From Bacillota bacterium (GTDB taxonomy: Bacteria > Bacillota > Clostridia > Christensenellales > UBA3700): a stretch of 64,000 bases of DNA. A model generated the notes under the pieces. The model saw only the letters and a program-made list of their open reading frames with translations. It made no database searches and was not told the DNA's origin. How positions within the stretch are numbered: position 1 is the first letter of the stretch; every line of letters starts with the position of its first letter. The stretch covers positions 1 to 64,000 of the forward strand of contig JAEWXG010000012.1 of NCBI GenBank assembly GCA_023396095.1, read 5' to 3'. Positions 16,225 through 26,306 of the stretch are shown in pieces. The translations under genes were made by a program, and so were the position numbers.

Positions 16225-16929
16225 CTACTTCACTTTCATCAAAATTATTCTTCCACAATTTCCACATAAATGATATCCTTGTTGCGCAATAGATTTTTTT
16301 ATTTCCTGTATATCATCACTTATTCCACATTTGCATTTGTGTTCCCCTTCTTCCAAAACTAAAATTTTATCTTTTACCCTGCCTAAGTTATTTTTATAGT
16401 AATTTTTAAATTGTTCACTTAATTTCAAAGCACTTTGCTTATCTTTTAGTGGTTTTCTTGCATTAATATTTTCTTTCAAATCTTTATCAAATTGTTGTAA
16501 CATTTTCTCATTACTTTGAACTTCTTGATATTTCTTTTCTTTTTGCAAATTTTCTTCTAGCAAGTTTTGTGCCATGCTCTTTAACTCATCCAACCTTTTA
16601 ACGATTTGCTCTATGGATTCTTGTGTATTTTTCAAGTTGCTAATTTCTATTTTTTCTTGACTATTAGCGATATCGGCTTTAAAACGATTCAATTCTGTCT
16701 CATAGTGAGCTAATTCATCATTTATTTCGTTTTCACATTGTCTCAATTTTTCAGCATCATCTTTTTTTAATTCATCAAGTTTAATTAAAAGTTGCAATTC
16801 ATCAGTTAATTGCTTGCCTGTTGGGTATTTAATAGCCATTTCTTGTCTTATTTTGCTTATTTCCTGCTCTAATTGGTCATACTCTATAATACTAATCAAA
16901 TTTTCTCTGTTTAAATGTAAATCGTTCAT
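16225..16929 (-). CDS. Coiled-coil protein with C-terminal zinc ribbon
   Basis: This 234-residue protein consists almost entirely of charged heptad-like coiled coil (about residues 1-190). It ends in a C4-type zinc-ribbon region (zf-RING_7/DUF164-like) with CKCG and CGNCG. The first pair is C-x-C rather than the more usual C-x-x-C, which is still compatible with zinc binding. Proteins of this type commonly follow the nif3-like gene at the end of the dnaG-rpoD block in Gram-positives. Function is not established. The gene is 25 bases after nif3 with a GGAGGGCG-type ribosome binding site. Confidence 0.8.
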   Translation of the reverse strand: MNDLHLNRENLISIIEYDQLEQEISKIRQEMAIKYPTGKQLTDELQLLIKLDELKKDDAEKLRQCENEINDELAHYETELNRFKADIANSQEKIEISNLKNTQESIEQIVKRLDELKSMAQNLLEENLQKEKKYQEVQSNEKMLQQFDKDLKENINARKPLKDKQSALKLSEQFKNYYKNNLGRVKDKILVLEEGEHKCKCGISDDIQEIKKSIAQQGYHLCGNCGRIILMKVK

Positions 16930-16954
16930 AACGCCCTCCTTCTAGCTATCTAAA

Positions 16955-17719
16955 CTAAAAATTATATACTTCCTCATTATTTTCATAAATGTTAACATTT
17001 ATATATTTTATTAAATCTTTTTTTAATAATTTAATAAAACTTTTTTCCATCTGTGCATGGTTTAATTCAATGAAATCAATATCCATATCAATTAACTTAA
17101 TTGCAAAAGAGTGCTTCATTTCTGCGGTTATAAATAAATCCACATCAAAATACATTAATTCATTCGCGATATCTTCGTTTCTGCCGCCAGAACCATTAAT
17201 GTACGCTATTCTATTATATACAGATTTTGTCCTTCTCCCATGCAATATCATAATATTATTTTTTTGTAATTTATTTGCTATATTTTCAAATATTTCATTT
17301 TTTATATCACATACAACCAACTCGTCATTAGAATATTTTTTATTTATTGATCCACCTATAATATCAGCTAAATACTCTCTAAGTTCTCCTTTAATATCAT
17401 AATTTGTATGCATTGAATAAACCGCAATCTTATTTTCTATTAACTTCCTTATATAAGTAGTTTGTGGCTGAATATAATCCATATTTTTTACAGCATTAAA
17501 AAATAATGGATGATGAGAAATAATAAGATTAGCCTTGTTTTGTATGGCTAACTCGATAGCCGCATTTGTGACATCCAATGTTAAAACAATACTTGTTATG
17601 GATTCATTTTTATCACCTATTTGAAATCCAGAATTATCGTATTGCAATTGACATCCAATATCATATTTTTTGTCAAAATATGATACCAAATCTCCTATTA
17701 ATATGTCCTTTTTAGCCAT
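16955..17719 (-). CDS. Nif3-like dinuclear metal centre protein (DUF34)
   Basis: This product of about 254 residues belongs to the Nif3/YqfO/YbgI family of hexameric metal-binding proteins. Visible metal-ligand motifs include LIISHHPLFF and YSMHTNYD in the N-terminal half and LNHAQMEKSF near the C-terminus. It is the short form, without the PII-like insert found in B. subtilis YqfO. The ATG at 17719 has GGGAGAT upstream and overlaps the trmK stop by 8 bases (ATGGCTAA). Biochemical role uncertain (GTP cyclohydrolase-like folds and metal chaperone roles have been proposed). Confidence 0.9.
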   Translation of the reverse strand: MAKKDILIGDLVSYFDKKYDIGCQLQYDNSGFQIGDKNESITSIVLTLDVTNAAIELAIQNKANLIISHHPLFFNAVKNMDYIQPQTTYIRKLIENKIAVYSMHTNYDIKGELREYLADIIGGSINKKYSNDELVVCDIKNEIFENIANKLQKNNIMILHGRRTKSVYNRIAYINGSGGRNEDIANELMYFDVDLFITAEMKHSFAIKLIDMDIDFIELNHAQMEKSFIKLLKKDLIKYINVNIYENNEEVYNF

Positions 17720-18344
17720 TAAAATATCTCCCACTCAATTCTCTTAACTTTTCCAACTTTTCTTTATGTTGTGATGTCGCTTCATTTAATGCTTTTTCAA
17801 CATACTCATTTAAATCTTTTAAATACATTTTAAATATTTCATTATCTAATGTATTCAACCCAAAATAAATATATTGCTCTGTTCTTTGCATTTTTCCTCT
17901 TTTGCATTTAATAATACTATAATATTTCTGACCACTCCTAATCATGTAATCTGCGTAAACTTGAAAATTATTTGAGACTAAATACTCTCTAAACTCTTCA
18001 ACATCTTGATGAGGAGAGAAAATGTATTTTTCAAAATTTACAGTAGCCTTATTTAATATCTTTTCAATAGTCTTTGCCCCAACACCTGCAATTAAAACTG
18101 TATCCAAATTATCATCATCTTTAAGTATATCAAACCCATCTCCCTTTCTGACTTCGATAAAGCGCCCATATTTTTGTTGCATTTGTTTAAAACATGTTTC
18201 TCTAATATCACTGGCAATTACATTCTTTGCAATACCATTTTTGTAAACCTGATAAGCTAAATGCCCATGATCCGCACAAATATCAAAAAATGTGTCACAA
18301 TTATCAATTGCCTCAAGGAGCGAATTCAATCTTTTTTGCTGCAT
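17712..18344 (-). CDS. trmK: tRNA (adenine-22-N1)-methyltransferase
   Basis: This 210-residue SAM-dependent methyltransferase modifies A22 in the D-loop of tRNAs. The SAM-binding motif is DICADHGHLAYQVYKNG, and the VLIAGVGAKTIEKIL stretch plus FSPHQDVEEFREYL are typical of TrmK/YqfN. The position directly after rpoD and overlapping nif3 by 8 bases is the conserved Gram-positive arrangement, which supports the assignment. Confidence 0.93.
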   Translation of the reverse strand: MQQKRLNSLLEAIDNCDTFFDICADHGHLAYQVYKNGIAKNVIASDIRETCFKQMQQKYGRFIEVRKGDGFDILKDDDNLDTVLIAGVGAKTIEKILNKATVNFEKYIFSPHQDVEEFREYLVSNNFQVYADYMIRSGQKYYSIIKCKRGKMQRTEQYIYFGLNTLDNEIFKMYLKDLNEYVEKALNEATSQHKEKLEKLRELSGRYFNG

Positions 18345-18352
18345 ACTCTAAA

Positions 18353-19561
18353 TTACATGTATTCTTCTAGTTCAGCTTTTTTCTTCCTTAATTGCTTAAA
18401 TGCTTTAGATTCAATTTGTCTAATTCTTTCACGAGTTACATTATAATCACGCCCAACTTCTTCTAGTGTTTTTGGTCTATTATCATCTAACCCATATCTC
18501 TTACGAATAACTTCACTTTCTCTTGCTGTTAAAGTACTTAATAAATAATTTAATACTTCTTTTCTACTTTCATTATCTGCAAATTCTTCTGGAGTTAATG
18601 TATCATTATCTGGAATAAAATCTGCCAATCTACTATCTTCTTCTTCACCAATAGGTGTTTCTAAAGATATTGGCTCGTTCCCAATCCTAGATATTTCATC
18701 AATTTTTTCAATCGTGATTCCCATTCTTTCCGCCAACTCTTCGTGAGTAGGCTCTCTTCCGTTATCTTGAATAAATTTCCTTTGCTCCTTAGCCGCCTTA
18801 TTAATTGTCTCAACCATATGAACAGGGATTCTAATTGTTCTTGCCTGATCTGCGATCGATCTTGTAATTGCTTGTCTAATCCACCAAGTAGCATAAGTTG
18901 AAAATTTACACTCTTTTTCTGTTTCAAATTTTTCCGCAGCTTTAATTAATCCAAGATTACCTTCTTGAATTAAATCCATAAAAGGCATTCCTCTTGTTAC
19001 ATATTTTTTTGCTATAGATACAACTAAACGTAAATTGCTTTCAACTAATTTGTTTCTTGCTTTAACTTTTTCTCTTTCATCATCGCTTTTAATTTTTTCA
19101 GCCAATTCTCTTTCTTGTTGCTTATTTAATAGTGGAAACTGCCCAATATCCTTTAAATACGCTCTCACTGAATCTTCATTTGACTCTGGATATTTTGTTA
19201 AATCAATATCTCTCTCTTCCTCTACTAATGTTAAAACTTGTTCTGCTTCAATGTCATCAACAATATTTTCAAATTCCAGAGGCAAAATTTCATAATCTGT
19301 AATTAACTTTTGCAATTCTTCCAAAAGTTCAATTTTAGAAACAACTTTTTTATTTTCAGATAAAAGAATACTAATTACATTTTTCTTAGCTACTTGTAGT
19401 TCTTCCCATCTTCTTAAAATTTCTTCTTGGCTTAAAGTTTTCTCTGCCTTTTCATCTAAATTTTCTTCTTCAAAATCATCTTCTTTAGCATTAGAATCAT
19501 CCAAGTTTAAAACTTCATCATCCAACAATTCTGTGTTTACTTCTTTTTTCTTTCTACCCAT
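18353..19561 (-). CDS. rpoD: Primary sigma factor RpoD/SigA
   Basis: This 402-residue housekeeping sigma-70 has an acidic N-terminal region, region 1.2/2 with [13 protein letters not shown] and [13 protein letters not shown], region 2.4 [16 protein letters not shown], region 3, and region 4 with [17 protein letters not shown] and the helix-turn-helix [13 protein letters not shown]. It overlaps the dnaG end by 25 bases and has its own AGAGGTG ribosome binding site. The consensus TTGACA/TATAAT promoters seen across the window are what this factor should read. Confidence 0.98.
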   Translation of the reverse strand: MGRKKKEVNTELLDDEVLNLDDSNAKEDDFEEENLDEKAEKTLSQEEILRRWEELQVAKKNVISILLSENKKVVSKIELLEELQKLITDYEILPLEFENIVDDIEAEQVLTLVEEERDIDLTKYPESNEDSVRAYLKDIGQFPLLNKQQERELAEKIKSDDEREKVKARNKLVESNLRLVVSIAKKYVTRGMPFMDLIQEGNLGLIKAAEKFETEKECKFSTYATWWIRQAITRSIADQARTIRIPVHMVETINKAAKEQRKFIQDNGREPTHEELAERMGITIEKIDEISRIGNEPISLETPIGEEEDSRLADFIPDNDTLTPEEFADNESRKEVLNYLLSTLTARESEVIRKRYGLDDNRPKTLEEVGRDYNVTRERIRQIESKAFKQLRKKKAELEEYM

Positions 19562-21321
19562 TTTTCACCTCTCAACGTATTATATAACGAGTTAATTTCC
19601 AATTGTAATTCTTGTTTTTTTTCTGCACTTATATTTTCATCATCACATTGCACAGCTAGATTTTTTATTCTTTCTTGTATTTCTTTTTGTAAAATTTTGT
19701 TTGCCATACTTTTTAAATATTCAATTCTTGCTTCCTTTTTTAAGTCTTTAGCGATTGAATTAGTTATTTTAGCAAATTCTTCTTCACCAACAAACTCCTT
19801 AATCATTTCTAAATCTGCCTTTTCGTTTTTATCTCTAATCAAGAAATAGTTGTTAATTAATTTTTTATATGAATCGCCTATTTCTATATCTTCGAATAAT
19901 GGTATCTTAAAATCCAAATTATCACTGTACAAAGAATAGATATAAAAACATATTAAATTATTTTGCTCTTTTGTTAAAACATCCTTTTTTGGAATGTTCT
20001 CCTCTACTTTATTTTTCTCTTTCATTTTTTCTTTTAAAATAATCTTTAAATTGTGTTCAGAAATTTTTGTGCGTTTATATATCTCACTTAAATATGCCTC
20101 AATTGCGTAATTGTCAGTTGTATCAATTAAGAAACCAATAGCCTCCTTAGCAAATTTCTCACGACTTTCACTACTATTTATCAAATCATATTTTTCTGCA
20201 ATAGTATCAATAATATGCTCGATATATGGCCTGGCATTGTTAAGCAAATCCAAAAATTTCTCCTTTCCAAATTCCTTTAAATATTCATCCGGATCCTTTT
20301 TGTCGGGAATTTTTATTACTTTTATATTTAATCCTTTCGCTTTAAAAAGTGGAAAGGATCTCATCATTGAGTTTTGTCCTGCAGAATCACCATCATAACA
20401 AAAATATACATTGTTTATATGGCAAGCTTTTAATTTTAATATTTGTTCTGACGTTAAAGCCGTCCCCATAGATGCAACGACATTCTCAATCCCATATTGA
20501 TATAACGCCATAACATCCATATATCCTTCAACAATAATTACATCTTTTGGATTGTTCAATGTCCTTAAATATTTTTTTAAATTATTAAGACCAAATAAAA
20601 TATTCTTTTTTTGAAATACAAGCGACTCACTGGAATTAACATATTTACTCACATCTTTATTATTTGTCAAGTCCCTTGCTCCAAAACCAACAACTGTTTT
20701 TTCAGGAGTAATAATTGGAATTATTAGTCTACCCTCAAAAAAATCAACTAACCCAACACTTGTTTTCTTCACTAATTTTGCTTCTAGTAGTTGTTTATCA
20801 GAAAAACCTATTTTTTTCATGTAACGAACTAAACCGCTAGGCGAAGGCGAATATCCTATTCCAAAATTTGTCATAACCTTCTCATCAAATTGTCTACTTA
20901 TTAAATAATCAAATGCTGGATTTGGTTTTTTCTTAAATTCTTGAATATAATAATATCCTGCTTGTTTGTTAATTTCCAAAATATCATTTTTAATTTTCTT
21001 ATTTTTTAATGTTTCATCAACATCAAAATTCTCAGGCAAACTCATACCAGCCCTTGCAGCTAATTGTTTTAAAGCTTCAATAAACGATATGTTTTCAAAC
21101 TCTTGTAAAAATTTAATTACATCACCTGTTGCCTTACATCCAAAACAATAGTATGATTTTGAATCTGGATAAATATAAAATGACTTGTTAGTGTCTTGAT
21201 GAAATGGGCAAATTGCAGCATATTTATTCCCAACTCTTGATAAGTTAATTTTTGATGAAATAAACTCAACAATATCAATATTGTTTTTTAAATCATCTAT
21301 AAATTGATTAAAATCAGCCAT
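19537..21321 (-). CDS. dnaG: DNA primase
   Basis: This product of about 594 residues synthesises RNA primers at the replication fork. The N-terminal CHC2 zinc finger is intact ([12 protein letters not shown] ... YYCFGC). The TOPRIM catalytic core follows with [15 protein letters not shown] and [11 protein letters not shown], and then a helicase-binding C-terminal region. The start is taken at ATG 21321, seven bases after GTGGAG, rather than an in-frame GTG two codons earlier. Its promoter (21375-21403) drives the five-gene block dnaG-rpoD-trmK-nif3-zinc ribbon. Confidence 0.97.
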   Translation of the reverse strand: MADFNQFIDDLKNNIDIVEFISSKINLSRVGNKYAAICPFHQDTNKSFYIYPDSKSYYCFGCKATGDVIKFLQEFENISFIEALKQLAARAGMSLPENFDVDETLKNKKIKNDILEINKQAGYYYIQEFKKKPNPAFDYLISRQFDEKVMTNFGIGYSPSPSGLVRYMKKIGFSDKQLLEAKLVKKTSVGLVDFFEGRLIIPIITPEKTVVGFGARDLTNNKDVSKYVNSSESLVFQKKNILFGLNNLKKYLRTLNNPKDVIIVEGYMDVMALYQYGIENVVASMGTALTSEQILKLKACHINNVYFCYDGDSAGQNSMMRSFPLFKAKGLNIKVIKIPDKKDPDEYLKEFGKEKFLDLLNNARPYIEHIIDTIAEKYDLINSSESREKFAKEAIGFLIDTTDNYAIEAYLSEIYKRTKISEHNLKIILKEKMKEKNKVEENIPKKDVLTKEQNNLICFYIYSLYSDNLDFKIPLFEDIEIGDSYKKLINNYFLIRDKNEKADLEMIKEFVGEEEFAKITNSIAKDLKKEARIEYLKSMANKILQKEIQERIKNLAVQCDDENISAEKKQELQLEINSLYNTLRGEKWVERKKK

Positions 21322-21748
21322 ACTCACTCCACTATCAATAACAAAACCTTATAATGTTTTAGACATGTCTTTATAGTATATAGTAATTTATAAAAAATGT
21401 AAACGCTTAAAAATTTTAAGATTGTATTAAACATTTGAATATTATTCATTTTTTGAAATTGCACATAAACTATTAATCTATTAAACAACACTTTTTCTCA
21501 CGTTTAAAAGCTATCCATAATACATCGCATTTAATAATCTATTTTTTAAACTATATTTTTTATACTACTAAATATGTATGCTTATAAATAAATTAATCGC
21601 TCATAACGTGACTCAATTAATAGTGCTTAAGCAATTTATCATCATCAACTTTACTCTTTTAAAATGTTCAAGGTATGGTATAATAAATGTTGATTTTGAA
21701 AATTTTTAACGATTTATTTAAAAAACAAAATGATTTTGGGGGTAAGCA
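21322..21748. other. Divergent intergenic region between dnaG and the M28 peptidase gene
   Basis: This 427-base AT-rich stretch carries the dnaG promoter (21375-21403, minus) and an extended -10 for the peptidase gene (TGGTATAAT ending at 21684, plus). Between about 21420 and 21660 I find no convincing gene, repeat or structured RNA. Confidence 0.55.
21375..21403 (-). promoter_or_regulatory. Promoter of the dnaG-rpoD operon
   Basis: On the minus strand, -35 TTTACA (21403-21398), a 17-base spacer and -10 TATACT (21380-21375), leaving a leader of roughly 45 bases before the dnaG start. Confidence 0.8.
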
Positions 21749-22975
21749 ATGTTTTCTAATCAAACTCGTGAAAATTCAACTAAATATGTTGAAGACTCAA
21801 TTAAATATATTTGCAAAGAAATAGGTCCTAGAGAACCTGGAACTGCTTCAGAATTAAAGTGCCAAGAATGGCTAAAATCTGAAATTGAAAAAAACAATTG
21901 GGCTAATGAGGTAAAAATTGAGCCGTTTATTGTTTCTCGTCACGCTCTTGTCGGATTTACAAAAATTATTGCTGTAATGTTAATGATTGCGAGTATTTTT
22001 CAGTTAACTTTTTTTGCTAACAACTTGTACTATAAAATCTTTAGCACAATATCTTTATTTCTGGTAATTTCATCATTTTTTATTCTCATAACAGAGTTTG
22101 GTCTGTATTTAAAAGTTATTGATAAATTTTTACCACAATCGATTTCAACTAATTTATACGCGAAAATCAAACCTAGTGGTGAAATAAAGAAAAGAATAGT
22201 GTTTAATGGGCATACAGACTCAGCTTATGAGTGGTCATTAATGAAAATACATCAAAATTTTATGATATTTGTTTTAGGGACTATTGCTATTGCTAATTTA
22301 GCTTTTTTAGGAATAATTATCGCAGCTCTTGCAACTGACTTAAATAATTTAAAATTAGGATCGTTAATATTAGGACTAATTACTTTCGTATTAGATATAG
22401 GTTTATTTTTTATGTGTAATTTTAATGTTGTTGTACCTGGAGCAAATGATAACTTAACTGGAACTATGATTTCAATGGCTGTTTTAAAAGCAATAAAAGA
22501 AGAAAATATACAATTTGAAAACACAGAAGTTTGCATTATGTTAAGTGGTTCAGAAGAAGCTGGATTAAGGGGAGCTGAAGCGTGGGGTAAAGCCCACAAA
22601 CAAGAATTAACAGAAATTGATACAGCTGTAATTGTCTTTGATACATTAAGAGATAAAGATTATGCAACAATATATACTCGTGATATGACTTGCCTTGTAA
22701 AAAATTCGCAAAAGGTGGCTTCTCTACTAGATAAGGCAGCAGCAAAAAGTGGATATCATCTCCCTCACCATGGCGTTCCATTTGGCGCTTCAGATGCGGC
22801 AGCTTTATCAAAACAAGGCATACATGCATGCTGTGTTGCTGCGCAAAATCCAAAAGGCACAACTTGGTATCATAATACACGTGATTGCGCCGATAATTTA
22901 AATCCAGAAACTATTAGGCTTGGAGTCGATTTGGCTTTAAATGCATTAGAAATTTTTGATAAAGAAGGTTTTTAA
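21749..22975 (+). CDS. M28-family metallopeptidase with membrane segments
   Basis: This 408-residue protein resembles M28 zinc aminopeptidases. Metal ligands are visible in order: FNGHTDSAYEW (His, Asp-type), GANDNLTGT (bridging Asp), SGSEEAGLRGAEAWG (catalytic Glu pair), and YHNTRDCADNL (C-terminal His). Two pairs of hydrophobic segments (about residues 70-115 and 170-225) interrupt the N-terminal half, so the enzyme is membrane-anchored, unlike soluble members. GGGGGT precedes the ATG. The substrate is unknown; a role in peptide scavenging is only inference. Confidence 0.85.
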   Translation: MFSNQTRENSTKYVEDSIKYICKEIGPREPGTASELKCQEWLKSEIEKNNWANEVKIEPFIVSRHALVGFTKIIAVMLMIASIFQLTFFANNLYYKIFSTISLFLVISSFFILITEFGLYLKVIDKFLPQSISTNLYAKIKPSGEIKKRIVFNGHTDSAYEWSLMKIHQNFMIFVLGTIAIANLAFLGIIIAALATDLNNLKLGSLILGLITFVLDIGLFFMCNFNVVVPGANDNLTGTMISMAVLKAIKEENIQFENTEVCIMLSGSEEAGLRGAEAWGKAHKQELTEIDTAVIVFDTLRDKDYATIYTRDMTCLVKNSQKVASLLDKAAAKSGYHLPHHGVPFGASDAAALSKQGIHACCVAAQNPKGTTWYHNTRDCADNLNPETIRLGVDLALNALEIFDKEGF

Positions 22976-23014
22976 ATATAACATTAAGTTTTATATTTTC
23001 TAAATTTTTTATGT

Positions 23015-23029
23015 TAAAATTAAACCATG
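23015..23029 (+). promoter_or_regulatory. Extended -10 immediately before dgt
   Basis: TG-T-TAAAAT (TAAAAT at 23015-23020) ends six bases before the dgt ATG (23027), and no Shine-Dalgarno lies between. If used, the start codon would be at or next to +1, giving a leaderless mRNA. Read-through from the peptidase gene, which ends at 22975, is also possible. Confidence 0.4.
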
Positions 23030-24025
23030 GATATTAATGATTTTTATATATTTGAAAACAATTATCTTTCTAAATTTGCTAAACGCAGTTTAGACACTTT
23101 TGGGCGCGATATACAAGAGCCTAACGATCCTTTTAGAACTCCATTCCAACACGATAGAGATCGTATTTTGCACTCAAAAGCATTTAGAAGACTAAAACAT
23201 AAAACACAAGTTTTTTTATCACCAGAAGGTGATCACTACAGAACTCGCCTTACTCATACGCTTGAAGTTTCTCAAATATCTCGCTCAATTGCTAGAATTT
23301 TAAAATTAAATGAAGATTTAGTTGAAGCAATCTCTTTAGGACATGATTTAGGTCATACCCCATTCGGTCATGAGGGTGAAAAAATTTTGCAACAAATTAA
23401 TCCTAACTTTAAACATAATGAACAAAGTGTACGCGTTGTTAAATATATAGAAAAAAATGGCGCTGGGTTAAATTTAACTAAGGAAGTTATTGATGGTATA
23501 TACAATCATACCTCAAATGGTTCTCCTTTTACTCTTGAAGCCAAAGTTGTATCATTTGCAGATAGGATTGCTTATATTAATCACGATATTGATGATGCTA
23601 TCAGAGCAGGGATTTTGTTAGAAAATCAACTTCCAAAAAATTGTACAGAAATTTTGGGAAATACAAAAAGTGAACGTATAACAAATTTAATAAATAACCT
23701 TGTCGAAAATTCTTATGGTTTAAATGAAATTAAACTAGATTCTACTCACTTTGAGGCAATGCAAAACTTACGTAAATTTATGTTTTCAAATGTTTATTCA
23801 AATAATATTGCAAAATTCGAAGAACAAAAAGTTCTACATATTCTAACATTACTTTATGAATATTATGAAAAACATATTGATGAACTTCCCCCACTATATA
23901 TTTCATTATTAGATAATTGGGATAAAACTGTAGTTTTATGCGACTATATCGCTGGAATGACAGACAGATATGCTGTAAAACAATTTACAAGGATATTCAT
24001 CCCAAGTTCTTGGGAAAAAATATAA
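23027..24025 (+). CDS. dgt: Deoxyguanosinetriphosphate triphosphohydrolase-like HD protein
   Basis: This 332-residue HD-domain protein hydrolyses dNTPs to deoxynucleosides and triphosphate. The N-terminal signature HDRDRILHSKAFRRLKHKTQ is followed by the metal-binding residues in TRLTHTLEV and LGHDLGHTPFGHEGE, and a later SFADRIAYINHDIDDAI carries the last Asp. The length fits the short type-2 Dgt. No Shine-Dalgarno is visible before the ATG. It converges on rplS, with a terminator between. Confidence 0.93.
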   Translation: MDINDFYIFENNYLSKFAKRSLDTFGRDIQEPNDPFRTPFQHDRDRILHSKAFRRLKHKTQVFLSPEGDHYRTRLTHTLEVSQISRSIARILKLNEDLVEAISLGHDLGHTPFGHEGEKILQQINPNFKHNEQSVRVVKYIEKNGAGLNLTKEVIDGIYNHTSNGSPFTLEAKVVSFADRIAYINHDIDDAIRAGILLENQLPKNCTEILGNTKSERITNLINNLVENSYGLNEIKLDSTHFEAMQNLRKFMFSNVYSNNIAKFEEQKVLHILTLLYEYYEKHIDELPPLYISLLDNWDKTVVLCDYIAGMTDRYAVKQFTRIFIPSSWEKI

Positions 24026-24047
24026 ACCATATAAAAACAAAAGTAAT

Positions 24048-24076
24048 AAAAAAGGACTTTTGAAAGTCCTTTTTTT
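24048..24076. terminator. Bidirectional terminator between dgt and rplS
   Basis: The 11-bp stem AAAAGGACTTT/AAAGTCCTTTT has a two-base minimal loop and T-runs on both strands, lying between convergent genes. Confidence 0.88.
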
Positions 24077-24077
24077 G

Positions 24078-24431
24078 TTAATCTTTAATTATAATTTCTT
24101 TTAATTTTGCAGCTTTACCTATTCTTCCTCTTAAATAGTACAATTTAGCTCTTCTAACTCTTCCATGGCGAACTACTTCAATTCTATCAATTTTTGGTGA
24201 ATGAATTGGGAAAACTCTTTCAACACCTACACCAAAAGACAAACGTCTTACTGTAAATGTTTCACTAATTCCGCCACCAGATCTTGCAATTACAATTCCT
24301 TCAAATCCTTGTAATCTTTCTCTGTTACCTTCTTTAACCTTGATAAAAACTTTTACTGTATCACCTATACGTACATTTGCTAAATCTGTTCTTAAAGCAT
24401 CTTTTTCAATTAATTCAATGATATTACTCAT
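24078..24431 (-). CDS. rplS: 50S ribosomal protein L19
   Basis: This 117-residue protein has the L19 profile: a beta-rich core with [20 protein letters not shown], the [14 protein letters not shown] stretch and [19 protein letters not shown], and a basic C-terminus [23 protein letters not shown] lies upstream. In many Bacillota it follows trmD, but here it stands alone between a terminator and its own promoter and leader. Confidence 0.98.
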   Translation of the reverse strand: MSNIIELIEKDALRTDLANVRIGDTVKVFIKVKEGNRERLQGFEGIVIARSGGGISETFTVRRLSFGVGVERVFPIHSPKIDRIEVVRHGRVRRAKLYYLRGRIGKAAKLKEIIIKD

Positions 24432-24435
24432 CTTA

Positions 24436-24495
24436 ACTTATCCTCCTAATTACGCAGTGTTCATGCCTAGGTTAAAGTATTGGAACACCCGAAGT
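24436..24495 (-). ncRNA. Probable L19 leader (ribosomal protein autoregulation)
   Basis: Read on the minus strand, the rplS 5' leader pairs GGTGTTC with GAACACT around a short AT-rich loop that contains CCTAGGCAT, just before AGGAGG. Short hairpin leaders ahead of rplS are a known autoregulatory element in low-GC Gram-positives (the L19 leader family). Assignment is by position and fold only. A covariance-model search would decide. Confidence 0.5.
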
Positions 24496-24502
24496 CTTGT
24501 AT

Positions 24503-24531
24503 ATATTAACATCTTTAATTTTTAAAATCAA
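24503..24531 (-). promoter_or_regulatory. Promoter of rplS
   Basis: On the minus strand, -35 TTGATT (24531-24526), a 17-base spacer and -10 TAATAT (24508-24503), just upstream of the leader hairpin. Confidence 0.6.
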
Positions 24532-24583
24532 CAATTTATTTTATAACAAAGACCAATTTTTTTAAATTTTTATAATTTTGAGG

Positions 24584-24703
24584 TGAACCCAAAAAGTTGG
24601 ACAATCCAGAAAGGAGGTTCAACAAATGCGTTTAGATTATGATACAAGGTTAGATACTTATTTAGAAAACAAATTAAAAGGGATAAAAGCAATTCTTCAT
24701 TAA
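24584..24703 (+). pseudogene. Relic of an IS3-family left end with truncated orfA start
   Basis: TGAACCCAAAAAGTTGGACA (24584-24603) resembles the terminal inverted repeat of IS3/IS150-type insertion sequences. It is followed at normal distance by AAGGAGG and an ATG (24626). The frame reads MRLDYDTRLDTYLENKLKG and stops after 25 codons (24703); its opening looks like the start of an IS3 orfA protein. No transposase body and no right-hand repeat are present nearby. Most likely the scar of a deleted element; a genuine micro-ORF cannot be excluded. Confidence 0.5.
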
Positions 24704-24734
24704 AATATGCTGCCACTAAAACAGCATATTTAAA
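24702..24734. terminator. Terminator after the FGGY kinase gene
   Basis: The perfect 10-bp stem AAATATGCTG/CAGCATATTT has a nine-base loop and flanking T-runs on both strands, about 25 bases beyond the kinase stop codon. Confidence 0.75.
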
Positions 24735-24758
24735 ATTCTATATGTAAATAAAATTAAA

Positions 24759-26306
24759 TTATTTTTCAGTAAGTTTTTTTAGTCTTCTAAATGTCACAAT
24801 GTTATCCTTATAAATCTTACTATAAATTTCTTTATAGATATGTTCGTAAGTTTTCACATTTTCAGGTATAGGCTTAAATACTTTTACTGGTTTGATTAAT
24901 GAATTAACCCCACTTTCTATACTGTCAAATATTTTAACAGACGCACCACCTATAGCAAGAGCTCCGACAGCACCTATTTCACCACTGCTTACTCTAACAA
25001 CCTCTTTATTGAATATATCAGCTGTTAATTGCATCGCAACATCTGACTTGCTTCCACCGCCAACAACAATAAGCCTACTCGCTTTCTTCCCATTTTTTCT
25101 TTCTATTAAATTTAATCCATCTCTTAATATATAAGCTATACTTTCTAATATTGCTTTGTAAACGTGTGCAGGCGTATGATCGTCAGTAAACCCAAATATA
25201 ACACCTCTAGCATCTGGATATAATACATAATGAGGAGCCCAGAATGGAAAAACAAGCAACCCTTGAGAACCAGCGGGAATTTTTTCAGATTGCTTATTCA
25301 TTTCTTCTAAAAAAGCTGGAAAATCTTTTTCTTTAGCATATTGATTACAAAACCAAGTTACTAACCAATATCCTCTGTCTACATAAAATTCAGGCGTCCA
25401 CTTCCCTGGATATGAACTCGCCCAAGTATAAAAAGATTTATTTTTGCCTTCGAAAAATTTATCTATTACAGTACAAACAGCCGCCATTGTTCCATAGCTT
25501 ACAACAGCATCATCTGAATTAAAACATCCTGCTCCAATTACTTCACACTGCTTATCTCCACCGGCAGCAATAATTGGTGTTCCTGCAGGAATGCCGGATA
25601 TTGCCTCTGCTTCCTTTGTAACAAGACCCATTATTTCCCCTGATTGAAATACCTCATCTGCCAATTTATCTCTCGTAACACCTACAATATCATAAATTGC
25701 CTTTAAATTATAAAAATCAAAATGTGCAATATCATATGGATAAACTCCCATTTGCAAACCAATCGCATCATTGAATTTGCCAGTAAATTTATAAGTTATA
25801 TGTCCACATAATGTTAAAAACTTATATGTTTTTGCGTATATTTCAGGTTCATGGATCTTAATCCAATTAAATTTTGATCTTGTCGAAACCATGTCAAAAA
25901 ATGATTTCTTCACATACCTTATAACCTTCGATAATCCTTGAGTTTCTTTCTTCGTACTAATTACAGCTTCAGGAGATAATCTTTGATCCATCCAAGTAAT
26001 CCAATCTCTTAGTGGTTTTCCATCTTTATCTACACACAATATGTTATCTCTGTTTGTTGTGATACTGACACCTTGGATGTTTTTCATATCATCTTTAAGC
26101 TTTTCTTTAACTTTATTAGTGCAATAACAAACATTATCCCAAAAAGAATCCGGCTCCGCTTCAGCCCAACCAAATTTCTTTACAATACAGGGCTTACTTA
26201 CGATTCTCTCGTTAGCTACAATATTCCCCTGCGAATCACAGACAACAGCTCGAACGCTTTGTGTCCCAACATCAATAGCCATTATTAATTTATTTTTTTC
26301 ACCCAT
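24759..26306 (-). CDS. FGGY-family carbohydrate kinase (xylulokinase-like)
   Basis: This protein of about 515 residues has the actin-like kinase fold of the FGGY family. Visible features are the N-terminal phosphate loop MAIDVGTQSVRAVVCD, the catalytic Asp region AAGGDKQCEVIGAG, and the C-terminal ATP-binding RLIVVGGGSKSDVAMQLTAD. Xylulose, ribulose, fuculose or glycerol could be the substrate, and no sugar transporter or isomerase sits beside it to decide. ATG 26306 is chosen because AGAGG lies eight bases upstream; an ATG two codons earlier is too close. It appears monocistronic. Confidence 0.88.
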   Translation of the reverse strand: MGEKNKLIMAIDVGTQSVRAVVCDSQGNIVANERIVSKPCIVKKFGWAEAEPDSFWDNVCYCTNKVKEKLKDDMKNIQGVSITTNRDNILCVDKDGKPLRDWITWMDQRLSPEAVISTKKETQGLSKVIRYVKKSFFDMVSTRSKFNWIKIHEPEIYAKTYKFLTLCGHITYKFTGKFNDAIGLQMGVYPYDIAHFDFYNLKAIYDIVGVTRDKLADEVFQSGEIMGLVTKEAEAISGIPAGTPIIAAGGDKQCEVIGAGCFNSDDAVVSYGTMAAVCTVIDKFFEGKNKSFYTWASSYPGKWTPEFYVDRGYWLVTWFCNQYAKEKDFPAFLEEMNKQSEKIPAGSQGLLVFPFWAPHYVLYPDARGVIFGFTDDHTPAHVYKAILESIAYILRDGLNLIERKNGKKASRLIVVGGGSKSDVAMQLTADIFNKEVVRVSSGEIGAVGALAIGGASVKIFDSIESGVNSLIKPVKVFKPIPENVKTYEHIYKEIYSKIYKDNIVTFRRLKKLTEK

